From contig JAEWNM010000259.1 of NCBI GenBank assembly GCA_023392755.1, forward strand, positions 1 through 16,559: 16,559 bases of DNA. Reading direction: 5' to 3'. A program made the position numbers and the translations under genes. The stretch is from Bacillota bacterium. Lineage in GTDB: Bacteria; Bacillota; Clostridia; Christensenellales; Aristaeellaceae. The notes below the pieces were generated by a model that ran no database searches, had not been told where the DNA came from, and saw only the letters and a program-made list of their open reading frames with translations. Below are positions 1-7,727 of this stretch, one piece after another. Numbering within the stretch: position 1 is the first letter of the stretch; each line of letters starts with the position of its first letter.

Positions 1-1339
1 CGTTCAGGCCCTTGGCCCGCTTCTCCCTGGGCAATGAGAAATAGGCGTTGACAACACTTTGGCTAAGCTCTCCGATGCCGTTTAAATCATCATTCGTTTC
101 TGTAGGCAGCCCAATCATAAAATACAGTTTAACGGTGCTCCAGCCGCCCTCAAACGCATCGGAGACGGTGCGCAGCAAGTCTTCCCTGGTCACGCCCTTA
201 TTGATTACATCACGAAGCCGCTGTGTGCCCGCTTCCGGCGCAAAGGTAAGGCTGGATTTTCGCACCTTCTGCGTTTCCGCAAGCGATTCCTTAACGACGC
301 TGTCTATACGCAGCGACGGCAGGGAAATGGATACCTTCCTGTCTTGAAATTTCTGCATCAGTTCCCTGGCCAATTCAGGCAGGCAGGAATAATCGCCGCT
401 GGACAGGCTGGATAGGGATATTTCCTCATACCCCGTACTGTTTTCAAGCTGTTCGGCCAGGACCAGAAGCTTTTGAAGGCTGCGCTCCCTGACCGGGCGG
501 TAGAGCATGCCCGCCTGACAGAAGCGGCAGCCCCTTGTGCATCCCCGCATGATCTCCAGCATAATCCTGTCATGCACGATTTCCGTATAGGGCACGGGAA
601 TATTTTCAGGATAAAACGCCTTGTCCAGGTCAAGAACCACGCGCTTTTTGATTGTTGCCGGCGCTTCATGGCAATTGGGGGCAAAGGATAAAAGCGTACC
701 GTCATCATTCCAGGCGGCTTCGTACAGCGCGGGAACGTAAACGCCAGGTATCTGCGCCAGCTTCTTCAGGCAGTCGAGGCGTCCTGCTCCGCTCCCCTTC
801 CACGCCCTTACGGCTTCTAGCACTTCCAGCGTTGCCTCTTCCCCATCCCCCAGAACAAATGCGTCGATAAACGCATGCAGCGGCTCAGGGTTATAGGCGC
901 ACGGCCCGCCGGCGATGACCAGCGGATCAGCCGAGCCTCTCTCCCTGGAAAACAGGGGCACACGCCCCAAAGACAGCATCTCCAGTATGTTGGTATAGCT
1001 CATCTCGTACTGAAGCGTAAAACCAATAATGTCGAATTTGTTCAGTGCCGTCCTTGTCTCAAGGGAGAACAGCGGCACATTGTTTTCCTTCATAAGCGCC
1101 AGCATGTCCACCCAGGGCATGCAGACACGTTCGCAAAGCGCATAAGGCTGGCTGTTGATAAGTGCGTACAATATCTTCATGCCAAGGTGGGACATGGCAA
1201 CTTCATATGTATCAGGAAAACAGAAGGCAAACGTCACGTCGGCGCCATCCCAGGGTTTTACGGTGGCATTCATCTCGCCGCCCGTATACCGGGCCGGCTT
1301 TTGCACCTTGTCAAAAAGAGACTCAATCTGATACTGCAA
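1..1339 (-). CDS. B12-binding-like radical SAM protein, TIGR03960 type (3' end outside window)
   Basis: Open frame running off the left edge; 446 codons are visible. It starts at TTG (1337-1339), 7 nt after an AGGAGG at 1347-1352; no better start lies nearby. Residues about 15-170 form a B12-binding-like alpha/beta domain (FCFPDTYEVAMSHLGMKILY, later AGGPCAYNPEPL and GDGEE). The radical SAM cluster motif CTRGCRFC follows, with C267, C271 and C274 (CX3CX2C), then barrel motifs such as SLPSLRID and FAPEAGTQRLR. This matches a widespread Clostridia family of unknown substrate. From family knowledge, it is usually followed by a DUF2344 radical-SAM-linked protein and a ribonuclease E/G gene, which would lie beyond position 1. 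Assignment to radical SAM is very secure, to the subfamily good; the reaction is unknown. Confidence 0.9.
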   Translation of the reverse strand, partial: MQYQIESLFDKVQKPARYTGGEMNATVKPWDGADVTFAFCFPDTYEVAMSHLGMKILYALINSQPYALCERVCMPWVDMLALMKENNVPLFSLETRTALNKFDIIGFTLQYEMSYTNILEMLSLGRVPLFSRERGSADPLVIAGGPCAYNPEPLHAFIDAFVLGDGEEATLEVLEAVRAWKGSGAGRLDCLKKLAQIPGVYVPALYEAAWNDDGTLLSFAPNCHEAPATIKKRVVLDLDKAFYPENIPVPYTEIVHDRIMLEIMRGCTRGCRFCQAGMLYRPVRERSLQKLLVLAEQLENSTGYEEISLSSLSSGDYSCLPELARELMQKFQDRKVSISLPSLRIDSVVKESLAETQKVRKSSLTFAPEAGTQRLRDVINKGVTREDLLRTVSDAFEGGWSTVKLYFMIGLPTETNDDLNGIGELSQSVVNAYFSLPREKRAKGLN

Positions 1340-1371
1340 AAGGGTTCCTCCTAAGTGATGATCCGATGCTA

Positions 1372-1400
1372 ACTGTATCATGAAGCCGCCCGGTGGTCAA
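1372..1400 (-). promoter_or_regulatory. Putative promoter of the radical SAM gene
   Basis: On the minus strand, TTGACC (1395-1400) is followed after 17 nt by TACAGT (1372-1377). The -35 matches the sigma-A consensus at 5 of 6 positions and the -10 at 4 of 6. It lies between the methyltransferase terminator and the TTG start of the radical SAM gene, with a leader of about 27 nt. Inferred from sequence alone. Confidence 0.45.
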
Positions 1401-1420
1401 CTGGTATCGCCAAAAAGACA

Positions 1421-1447
1421 GAAAAAGCCCCCCGGTTCACAGGGGGC
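1421..1447 (-). terminator. Intrinsic terminator of the methyltransferase gene
   Basis: Read on the minus strand, GCCCCC (1447-1442) and GGGGGC (1432-1427) form a 6-bp all-GC stem with a 9-nt loop, followed at once by TTTTT (1426-1422). It begins 15 nt after the methyltransferase stop codon and ahead of the radical SAM promoter, so the two genes are probably separate transcription units. Confidence 0.8.
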
Positions 1448-1462
1448 GCAAGCGATGTCCCT

Positions 1463-2083
1463 TTATGCCTCCGACGTATCTTTCCTGAGCGGTTTCTTCC
1501 AGCCAATGGTGATACCCACACGCATATCGGCGGCACGCCAGGTTACATTGCGGAACCCGACAGCCTCCAGCGTGGCCAGCATTTCATGCTTTCCGTACAG
1601 TACGGGAGACTGCACATCCTCCCAGCGGCCGGAAAAGCAGTTGACCAATTGGCGAAGCGGCGCGGGATACCAGGTGGTAGCCAATAAAAACTGGCCGCCC
1701 GGCTTTAATACCCGAAGCGCTTCCTTCAGCACCTTGCCCGGGTCTTCCATGGAATAAAACGGAAGCCCGCACAGGACTACGTCAAACGAGTTTTCCCGCC
1801 AGGGGATATCCTCCGGCTGCGCAAATAGTATATCGGCATCCGGAAGCATGGACCGGACGGTGCGGTACTGTTCCACAGACGCGGCTATGCCGCATAGGCC
1901 GCACTCTATCTGCTGGCCGATCATGCGCAGCAGCGCGCCGCTTCCGCATGCCATGTCCAGTACTTTATCGCCGACATCAATGGCAGCCCATTGTGCCAGC
2001 GCGTGCATGGCAGGGGTAAGCCGTCCCTTCGCAGCCACGGCAGGCGTTGGCAGTGTGGCATGATTTTCCACTTTTGAAAGCAT
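1463..2083 (-). CDS. Class I SAM-dependent methyltransferase
   Basis: A 206-residue protein with the Rossmann-type fold of small soluble methyltransferases. Motif I is VLDMACGSGA (residues 41-50, binding SAM). An acidic segment, AQPEDIPW (88-95), follows, then NSFDVVLCGLPFYSMEDP and the post-motif segment VLKEALRVLKPGGQFLLAT (118-136). This is the arrangement of the Methyltransf_11/UbiE-like group. The target cannot be told: the tail has no recognisable substrate domain, and ubiquinone or menaquinone synthesis is not supported by neighbours. The ATG at 2083 has AGGAGG at 2091-2096 with 7-nt spacing. The gene is monocistronic, with its own extended -10 promoter, a dyad in the leader and a terminator downstream. 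Confidence 0.9.
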   Translation of the reverse strand: MLSKVENHATLPTPAVAAKGRLTPAMHALAQWAAIDVGDKVLDMACGSGALLRMIGQQIECGLCGIAASVEQYRTVRSMLPDADILFAQPEDIPWRENSFDVVLCGLPFYSMEDPGKVLKEALRVLKPGGQFLLATTWYPAPLRQLVNCFSGRWEDVQSPVLYGKHEMLATLEAVGFRNVTWRAADMRVGITIGWKKPLRKDTSEA

Positions 2084-2098
2084 TTGTGTGCCTCCTAG

Positions 2099-2127
2099 CG
2101 GGTGTATACCTATATTTCATACACCCG
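2099..2127 (-). promoter_or_regulatory. Dyad at the transcription start of the methyltransferase gene (candidate operator or 5' hairpin)
   Basis: Perfect 9-bp inverted repeat CGGGTGTAT (2099-2107) and ATACACCCG (2119-2127), separated by 11 bp. It begins at the predicted start of transcription and ends just before the ribosome binding site. A repressor bound here would block transcription; as RNA it would be a 5' stem-loop. No regulator gene is adjacent, so the ligand is unknown. Confidence 0.5.
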
Positions 2128-2132
2128 TCGCT

Positions 2133-2185
2133 ATTATAGCACACTTTAGAAAGAAATACACGCATTTTGTAATAAAAATTTAATT
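2133..2185 (-). promoter_or_regulatory. Extended -10 promoter with AT-rich upstream region (methyltransferase gene)
   Basis: On the minus strand a perfect TATAAT (2133-2138) is preceded by TGC, giving an extended -10 (TGnTATAAT). There is no good -35 hexamer at 16-18 nt, as is common for extended -10 promoters. The stretch at about 2165-2185 is almost pure A/T and lies where an UP element would sit. The same stretch contains an imperfect A/T palindrome just after the permease stop codon. It lacks the G/C stem of an intrinsic terminator, so some read-through from the transporter operon is possible. Confidence 0.65.
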
Positions 2186-2186
2186 T

Positions 2187-3869
2187 TTACAATTCGACTT
2201 TTGAATACCATCCGGCCGCCCGGCGGACAAGGCAGGCCCATGCGGCAACAGCCAACAAAACCAGAATGCCGGCCAGAAGCCAGGTAACCAAGGTCAGTGA
2301 AAGACCGGCCTGCCACAAAAGCCATACGGAAATACCCAGCAAGCCCGCGGCCGCCACACCCAGAAACATGGAAAGCAGGGCCATGGGATTTTGCTTGATG
2401 GCTTCTGTTTCATTGCGCCAGTTCAGCCGGGGATGGCTTGCATCCAGCGCAAGGCTCATGCCGTTGGCTGCAAAGCCAAAAAGCAATCCCATCACAAACG
2501 CCGCGAGTATATATATCAACTGGGAAGGCATGAGTACGATCAGCGTAACGGCTGTAGTCAGGCAGGTGAGAAAATTTATGGAAAAGCCAAATAGCTGTTT
2601 TGCCATCAACTGGGTTGCATATGGAACAGGTATCGATCTGGTGAAGCTCATATGCCTTCCTTCCCTGGAAATAGCCGTGGCACCCGCCATGTTCACCGTA
2701 CTTACAGCGGCCATGGCCGCCGCCGCAAAAAGCGTGGCCTTTACACCTCCGGCGAAGCGCAGAAGATCGCCAAGGAGTGCGGAAAGCTCGCTGCTTCCCT
2801 CCATGCCAAAAAACAATGCTATCATCATGATGGGCAGCATCACAATGCCGATGAGGCCGTTCAGGGCATAGGCCGGCACCCGCAATACCTCACGCCACTC
2901 ACGGAAGAACAGGGCCGTCATGGGCGAACGCCGAAGGGCGAAATCACGGGCGTTGAGCTTTACGCGCCTGGTGCTTTGATACGCTTCATTTTGCAGTATG
3001 GATAGCTGCAGGTATTGCCTTCCGCCCACCAAAACCGGGAGGACAACTGCCGCAAAAGAGGCGAACAGAAACAGAAGAAGATACAATAAGCTCCATGCAC
3101 CCTGCCCCGACACGCCTGCCGTCGCCCACAGCACAGGCGGGATGCCGCCAAGAAGCCCTTCCAGCATGGCCTTGTTGTTGGAAATAATGTTCATGAAGAA
3201 ATCGGCGCCCGCATCCTCTGGAATACGGTATACCTGCATTTGAAGCGGGATGACCAGCGCGATGAGCAGAAAACCGCCGATGACCGCCCACCGGTCCCTG
3301 TGGCGGAACAGGCTGGATACGCGTACCAGCAGGGAGGACAAAAGCGTGGCCACCGCCAGCGGCAGGCAAGGTATGAGCGGCGCGGCAAGGAAAGCCTTGA
3401 TGTAAAACAAAACGTTTTGGCCAGTGCGGATGCCGTAGAGGATACATATCGGCAAAAAGACCAGCATGGTCAAAGACATTTCCCCCAGCAGCACCACCGC
3501 CAGCCGGGCAGCCATGACCGTGCGGGAGGATATGGGCAGCCCCGCCAGAAAGGCGTTGTCCTTGCTGAAATACAGCACGCTGAATACATGGAAAAAGCCC
3601 ACCACCAATGTCATCGCCATGCAGAGCATGATGACTGTGGACAAGAGCAGATCGGGCATATTCATTGCAATAAATGCGTAAAGGATACCGTCCGCCATGA
3701 AAACAACCGATCCGACAACGAAGGCCGCCAGGATGAGAAAAAGCAGCCCTATCAAAAGAGGTTTCCATTCCCTTATACTGGAAGGATTCTTGGGCAGCCA
3801 GTGGCTGGGCTTCAGCGCAGAAAGGCGCAAATGGAGCTGCATCCTGAGCAGCACAAGAAAAGCGCTCAT
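2187..3869 (-). CDS. ABC-2-type transporter permease
   Basis: A 560-residue, very hydrophobic protein with about a dozen membrane segments, with no signal peptide or extracellular enzyme domain. A short cytosolic N-terminus (HWLPKNPSSIREWKPLL) leads into the first helix. A soluble loop, FSKDNAFLAGLPISSRTVMAARL, follows the third helix. A second half begins near TRRVKLNARDFALRRSPMTALFFREWREVLR. This double-length form is common for Firmicute ABC-2 exporters that work with one separate ATPase. Its ATG overlaps the stop of the ATPase gene (ATGA, 3866-3869), so the two are translationally coupled and almost certainly partners. Export is likely from family type; the substrate (lipid, peptide or drug) is unknown. 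Confidence 0.85.
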   Translation of the reverse strand: MSAFLVLLRMQLHLRLSALKPSHWLPKNPSSIREWKPLLIGLLFLILAAFVVGSVVFMADGILYAFIAMNMPDLLLSTVIMLCMAMTLVVGFFHVFSVLYFSKDNAFLAGLPISSRTVMAARLAVVLLGEMSLTMLVFLPICILYGIRTGQNVLFYIKAFLAAPLIPCLPLAVATLLSSLLVRVSSLFRHRDRWAVIGGFLLIALVIPLQMQVYRIPEDAGADFFMNIISNNKAMLEGLLGGIPPVLWATAGVSGQGAWSLLYLLLFLFASFAAVVLPVLVGGRQYLQLSILQNEAYQSTRRVKLNARDFALRRSPMTALFFREWREVLRVPAYALNGLIGIVMLPIMMIALFFGMEGSSELSALLGDLLRFAGGVKATLFAAAAMAAVSTVNMAGATAISREGRHMSFTRSIPVPYATQLMAKQLFGFSINFLTCLTTAVTLIVLMPSQLIYILAAFVMGLLFGFAANGMSLALDASHPRLNWRNETEAIKQNPMALLSMFLGVAAAGLLGISVWLLWQAGLSLTLVTWLLAGILVLLAVAAWACLVRRAAGWYSKVEL

Positions 3870-4609
3870 TCCTTCTCCTCCCCCGCCGTTTCCCGCGTCA
3901 TTTCAAGGAAAACCTCCTCCAGTGAAACGCCGTGCTCCCCAGAGCGCAGGCTGTCCAGCGTACCCACCGCCAGCAGTCTGCCCTTTAGGATGATAGCAAT
4001 CCGGTCACACAGCTTTTCGGCTACATCCAGCACATGGGTGGAAAAGAAAACCGTGTTCCCGGCCTGGCAATGTAAACGCATCTCCTCCTTGAGCAGATGG
4101 ACAGCCATGGGGTCCAGGCCCGTCATAGGCTCGTCCAGCACCCAGAGGGGCGGTTTGTGTATGAGCGCGCCGATGATGGTGAGCTTTTGCTTCATACCGC
4201 GGGAATAACTTCGAATCTGCTGCCCGGCCGCGCCTTCCAGCTGGAACAGGGACAGGTATTTTTCCAGGTGCTCTTTGCGCTGGGCACTGCCCACCTGATA
4301 GATATCCGCAAGGAATTGCAGATATTCCAGCCCCGTGAGCCGCTCGTACATCTCCTGGTTATCAGGCACAAAGCCAATCAGCTGTTTCGCCTCCATAGGG
4401 TTCTTGGCCATGTCGTATCCGCCGAGGCGTATGCTGCCGGAATCAGGTGACAGGATGCCGGTCAAAAGGCGGATGGTTGTGGTTTTGCCCGCGCCATTGG
4501 GCCCGATGAATCCGAATATTTCACCTTTTTTTACGTGCAGGGACAGGCTGTCCACTGCCTTTACCTTGCTCTTTGAATACTGCTTGGATACCTGATCAAA
4601 TTGAAACAT
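3866..4609 (-). CDS. ABC transporter ATP-binding protein
   Basis: Nucleotide-binding subunit, 247 residues from the start chosen here. All core motifs are intact: Walker A GPNGAGKTT (36-44), Q-loop glutamine in VPDNQEMYERLTG (Q85), signature SYSRGMKQ (134-141, the ABC-2 exporter variant of LSGGQ), Walker B LWVLDE (155-160), D-loop GLDP and H-loop His192. The reading frame could begin 27 nt upstream at ATG 4636. However, that ATG lies inside the predicted -10 box and has no ribosome binding site, while ATG 4609 follows GGGAGGG by 5 nt. It energises the overlapping permease. The C-terminal part (GVSLEEVFLEMTRE) resembles the end of CcmA/NatA-like ATPases. Confidence 0.92.
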   Translation of the reverse strand: MFQFDQVSKQYSKSKVKAVDSLSLHVKKGEIFGFIGPNGAGKTTTIRLLTGILSPDSGSIRLGGYDMAKNPMEAKQLIGFVPDNQEMYERLTGLEYLQFLADIYQVGSAQRKEHLEKYLSLFQLEGAAGQQIRSYSRGMKQKLTIIGALIHKPPLWVLDEPMTGLDPMAVHLLKEEMRLHCQAGNTVFFSTHVLDVAEKLCDRIAIILKGRLLAVGTLDSLRSGEHGVSLEEVFLEMTRETAGEEKE

Positions 4610-4634
4610 AGCTGCCCTCCCTTTCTCCTCATAC

Positions 4635-4662
4635 ATTGTAGAGCATTTCCAGCATAAGACAA
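4635..4662 (-). promoter_or_regulatory. Putative promoter of the ABC transporter pair
   Basis: On the minus strand TTGTCT (4657-4662), a 16-nt spacer, then TACAAT (4635-4640). The -35 matches 4 of 6 and the -10 matches 5 of 6. It starts 10 nt beyond the stop codon of the QueG-like gene and gives a short leader carrying the GGGAGGG site before ATG 4609. Moderate support. Confidence 0.4.
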
Positions 4663-4672
4663 TACGGTCACG

Positions 4673-5581
4673 TCAAGTTGTCATCTCCTGCGCCTCAATT
4701 GTCAATTTTTTAACAGCATGCTCGGCATGCTCAGCCACGGTCTGGGAAGCATGGCTGCATAGCTTTTGCAAAGCCGGAAGATAGGAAGGCTGTCCGCTGT
4801 TCCCGGCCACGAGGCATGCCTGGGCGCATACGCGGTTGGGAACGGCCATATTCCGGCCAATGGCATTGGCAAGCCTGGCAAGCGTTTCACCATCCTTAAC
4901 AAGCAGGCTATCAAGCGGGAAATGTTCCCCCGCCACGGTTTCATCCGTTAAAAAAGCATTGTACGGGCAAACCTGCTGGCAGATATCACAGCCCAAAAGG
5001 CGGTTCTCCATCAGATCACGCATACCGGGCGGCACAGGCGCAGCCCGTAGCATATGCTGGCGCAGGCATTTGCCCCGCACAAAGCCTTCCGCCGTAAGCG
5101 CCTGGGTAGGACAGGCATGCAGGCATTTTTGGCAGGAGGCGCACATAACGGGCTTAACTTCATGCCGCCAACGAATATTTTCATTCATCGTATGGTGTGC
5201 GCAAAGGCCAATCAACTGCACATGAAAACGGGAGCCAAACTCTTTATGGTAATGAATCGTGTTGCGCCCCTGAGAAAAATCCCTCAACAGGGACAGAAGC
5301 GGCTTCAGGCGTACATCGTCCGACAGCCGGGCAAGTTCCTCCGCTGCATTGAGTTGGCGCACAAGCTCCTTTGCCTGCAAATACGCTTTTTGCGCCGCGA
5401 AATAATAGGTGCTGATGCGCAGGCAGCCCGGCGCCGCCTCACCCCAGGAATGGTAGGGATAGAGCAGGAGAAGCAGGGTTTTTATTCCCTCCGGCGCATC
5501 AGATGCCAAAGAGGCATCCAGAAAATAGGCCTTCATAAACCCATGCTGGCAGGCCAGGCGCATAATGGCCTCACCCGTCAT
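4673..5581 (-). CDS. Epoxyqueuosine reductase (QueG)-like double [4Fe-4S] protein
   Basis: A 302-residue cytosolic iron-sulfur protein. Eight cysteines match two ferredoxin-type clusters: CASCQKCLHACP (C147, C150, C153, C157), C172, and GCDICQQVCPYN (C198, C201, C205). The N-terminal part (GIKTLLLLLYPYHSWG, then GRNTIHYHKEFGSRFHVQLIG) corresponds to the DUF1730 cobalamin-binding region of QueG. The C-terminus (ARLANAIGRNMAVPNRVCAQACLVAGNSGQPSYLPAL) resembles the HEAT-like repeat of QueG. True QueG reduces epoxyqueuosine to queuosine in tRNA. This copy is shorter than the usual roughly 370 residues, and the normally conserved AGLGWIGKN-type segment is degenerate (LRDFSQGRNT), so the substrate may differ. 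The ATG is preceded by a GGAGAGGGGG stretch. No queuosine genes are nearby. Confidence 0.8.
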   Translation of the reverse strand: MTGEAIMRLACQHGFMKAYFLDASLASDAPEGIKTLLLLLYPYHSWGEAAPGCLRISTYYFAAQKAYLQAKELVRQLNAAEELARLSDDVRLKPLLSLLRDFSQGRNTIHYHKEFGSRFHVQLIGLCAHHTMNENIRWRHEVKPVMCASCQKCLHACPTQALTAEGFVRGKCLRQHMLRAAPVPPGMRDLMENRLLGCDICQQVCPYNAFLTDETVAGEHFPLDSLLVKDGETLARLANAIGRNMAVPNRVCAQACLVAGNSGQPSYLPALQKLCSHASQTVAEHAEHAVKKLTIEAQEMTT

Positions 5582-5645
5582 GCTGGTCGCCCCCTCTCCG
5601 CGTCCTGCTTCATTTTCCAGCGCTCATCGCGCCCATGGATTGAAG

Positions 5646-5679
5646 AAAAAGAAAAGACCGCCTCCTGACGAGGCAATCT
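5646..5679 (-). terminator. Intrinsic terminator of the upp/V-ATPase operon
   Basis: On the minus strand AGATTGCCTC (5679-5670), a 5-nt loop and GAGGCGGTCT (5664-5655) form a 10-bp stem with two G-U pairs. A T-rich run (5654-5646) follows. It starts 15 nt after the stop codon of the subunit D gene and marks the end of the operon. Whether the QueG-like gene beyond it has its own promoter is unclear; none is convincing. Confidence 0.85.
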
Positions 5680-5694
5680 TTCCCGATGCCCTTA

Positions 5695-6336
5695 TTACGC
5701 TTCCCGCTTTGCTATCATATCTTTGACTTTCATCAGGCGGGTGAGAGCCCCGCGCTCATTCTCATCCAGCTTCATGGTGATAAAGCGTATGGCCTCTATG
5801 AACTGGGGAATCATCACATATTCCAGCGCGTTCACGCGCCGGCGCGTCTTCTCAATTTCATCGGCCAGCAGGTTGCAAGTCTTTTCAATCTCCGCCAGGC
5901 GTAAAAGCTTGGGCAGCACCTGGGCCATGATGGCGATGGCCCCGTCAAGTTGGGCGGAGGTTTCCGCCAGGCCGTAGGGCAGCACCGTTTCAGATAGCGA
6001 CGCATCATCCACCGTGATGGTTGGCACCTTGACCGATAATATATTCCTTTGTCCGATGGTTACCTTCGCCTGGCGAGCCGGATACAGAACGGCCTCCTCC
6101 AATGCGTTGGGATCCATTACCGCCCTGGCCATGGCGAAATTGCGCAGCGCCCCGCTCAATTCCTGCTCCACTTCACGGCGCAGCGTGTAGTTTTCCCGGA
6201 TGATGGCGATGAACTGGCGCACCATTTCATCCCGCTTATCTTTAAGTAGCTTGTGGCCCCGCTTGGCCGTGACAAGCCGCCTTTTGACGCGGGTCAACTC
6301 CATGCGCGTTGGACTTACGCGAAGGGTGGATGCCAT
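5695..6336 (-). CDS. atpD: V-type ATP synthase subunit D (central rotor shaft)
   Basis: A 213-residue protein, the usual length for the family (NtpD in Enterococcus). It begins with the family hallmark STLRVSPTRMELTRVKRRL and ends with a second long helix (EIEKTRRRVNALEYVMIPQFIEAIRFI). The two helices form the antiparallel coiled coil that turns inside the A3B3 head and couples ATP hydrolysis or synthesis to rotation of the K ring. Its ATG shares one base with the stop of the subunit B gene (TAATG), implying coupled translation. It is the last gene of the operon, just before the terminator. Confidence 0.97.
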   Translation of the reverse strand: MASTLRVSPTRMELTRVKRRLVTAKRGHKLLKDKRDEMVRQFIAIIRENYTLRREVEQELSGALRNFAMARAVMDPNALEEAVLYPARQAKVTIGQRNILSVKVPTITVDDASLSETVLPYGLAETSAQLDGAIAIMAQVLPKLLRLAEIEKTCNLLADEIEKTRRRVNALEYVMIPQFIEAIRFITMKLDENERGALTRLMKVKDMIAKREA

Positions 6337-7724
6337 TACGCTTCCTCCTCCTGGGTTTTGGGCAGGTACTCATCCAGCATATCATCCCGGATACGCTTGA
6401 GTTCTGTTCGCGGAAGCATGGCCAGCAGCTTCCAGCCCAGCTTCAGCGTTTCCTCGATGCCGCGGTTGGCATTGTAGCCCTGGGAAACATATTCCCGCTC
6501 AAAGGCGTCGGCAAAGGCCGCGTACTTCTTGTCGATATCGGTTAAGGCCGCGTCGCCCAGGATAACCGCCAGTTCCTTGGCATCCTTGCCGCGGGAATAG
6601 GCGGCGAAAAGCTGGTTCATGGTGGCGGCATGGTCCTTACGGGTTTTTCCGGCGCCGATGCCCTTATCCTTCAGGCGGGACAAGGAGGGCATGACGTCGA
6701 TGGGCGGCTGCACGCCCTTTCTATGCAACTCCCTGCTGAGGATGATTTGGCCTTCGGTGATGTAACCCGTCAGGTCGGGTATGGGGTGGGTCTTGTCATC
6801 CTCCGGCATGGACAGGATAGGAATCTGCGTGATGGAGCCTTCCTTGCCGATAACACGGCCGGCCCGCTCGTACATGGAAGCCAGGTCGGTATACAGGTAG
6901 CCGGGATAGCCGCGGCGGCCCGGCACTTCCTTGCGGGCGGCTGAAACCTCGCGCAAGGCCTCGGCGTAGTTGGTGATGTCGGTCAATATGACCAGCACGT
7001 GCATACCCTTTTCATAAGCCAGATACTCCGCGGCGGTTAGCGCCATGCGCGGTGTTGCAATGCGCTCTATGGCCGGATCGTTGGCCAGGTTCATGAAAAG
7101 AACGGCGCGTTCTATTGCCCCGGTGCGCCGAAAGTCGCTGATAAAGTAATCGGCTTCCTCAAAGGTGATGCCGATTGCGCCAAATACCACCGCAAACTTA
7201 CTGTCGGTGCCCAGAACCTTGGCCTGGCGGGCAATCTGCGTAGCTAATTGGGCGTGGGGCAGGCCGCTGCCGGAAAACACGGGCAGCTTCTGGCCGCGGA
7301 CCAGTGTGTTCAGGCCATCAATGGCGGAAATGCCTGTTTGAATGAACTCACTGGGATAGTCCCGTGCGGCGGGATTCAAAGGCTCGCCGTTGATGTCCAT
7401 GCGCTTTTCGGGGATCAGCGCGGGACCGCCGTCCCTGGGTGTGCCCATGCCGCTGAATACACGGCCCAGCATATCCATAGAAACGGAAAGCTCAATGCTG
7501 CGGCCCAGAAAGCGGGCAGTACTGTTGTCAATGCGCAGGCCGTTGCTGCTTTCAAAAAGCTGCACCAGCGCCTTGTCGCCGTTTACCTCCAGCACGCGTC
7601 CGCTGCGAACCTCACCAGTGGCCTGCTGAATTTCCACCAGCTCATTGTAGGTGACGCCGGACACATGCTCCACCAGCATCAGCGGGCCTACGACCTCCTT
7701 GATGGTGCGATATTCCTTCAGCAT
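6336..7724 (-). CDS. atpB: V-type ATP synthase subunit B (non-catalytic head subunit)
   Basis: A 462-residue protein, the normal length. It carries the typical B-subunit features: an N-terminal barrel (EYRTIKEVVGPLMLVE), SMDMLGRVFSGMGTPRDGGP, and SGSGLPHAQLATQI (151-164) where the catalytic subunit has a P-loop. RRGYPGYLYTDLASMYERAG and MPSLSRLKDKGIGAGKTR follow. B alternates with A in the hexameric head and contributes an arginine to the catalytic site of A, from family knowledge. The ATG lies three bases after the stop of the subunit A gene, with AAGGAGGG inside the end of that gene as ribosome binding site. Confidence 0.98.
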   Translation of the reverse strand: MLKEYRTIKEVVGPLMLVEHVSGVTYNELVEIQQATGEVRSGRVLEVNGDKALVQLFESSNGLRIDNSTARFLGRSIELSVSMDMLGRVFSGMGTPRDGGPALIPEKRMDINGEPLNPAARDYPSEFIQTGISAIDGLNTLVRGQKLPVFSGSGLPHAQLATQIARQAKVLGTDSKFAVVFGAIGITFEEADYFISDFRRTGAIERAVLFMNLANDPAIERIATPRMALTAAEYLAYEKGMHVLVILTDITNYAEALREVSAARKEVPGRRGYPGYLYTDLASMYERAGRVIGKEGSITQIPILSMPEDDKTHPIPDLTGYITEGQIILSRELHRKGVQPPIDVMPSLSRLKDKGIGAGKTRKDHAATMNQLFAAYSRGKDAKELAVILGDAALTDIDKKYAAFADAFEREYVSQGYNANRGIEETLKLGWKLLAMLPRTELKRIRDDMLDEYLPKTQEEEA

Positions 7725-7727
7725 ACC

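Noticed and set aside
2164..2192. A/T palindrome after the ABC permease stop as a terminator
   Set aside because: The stem is all A-T with almost no loop and no distinct U tract. It fits better as an AT-rich upstream element of the methyltransferase promoter.
3240..4208. Long plus-strand frame opposite the ABC permease and ATPase genes
   Set aside because: It is antisense to two well-supported genes. It lacks a ribosome binding site and recognisable domains, and is rich in Gln/His/Arg as expected of a shadow frame in G+C-rich DNA.
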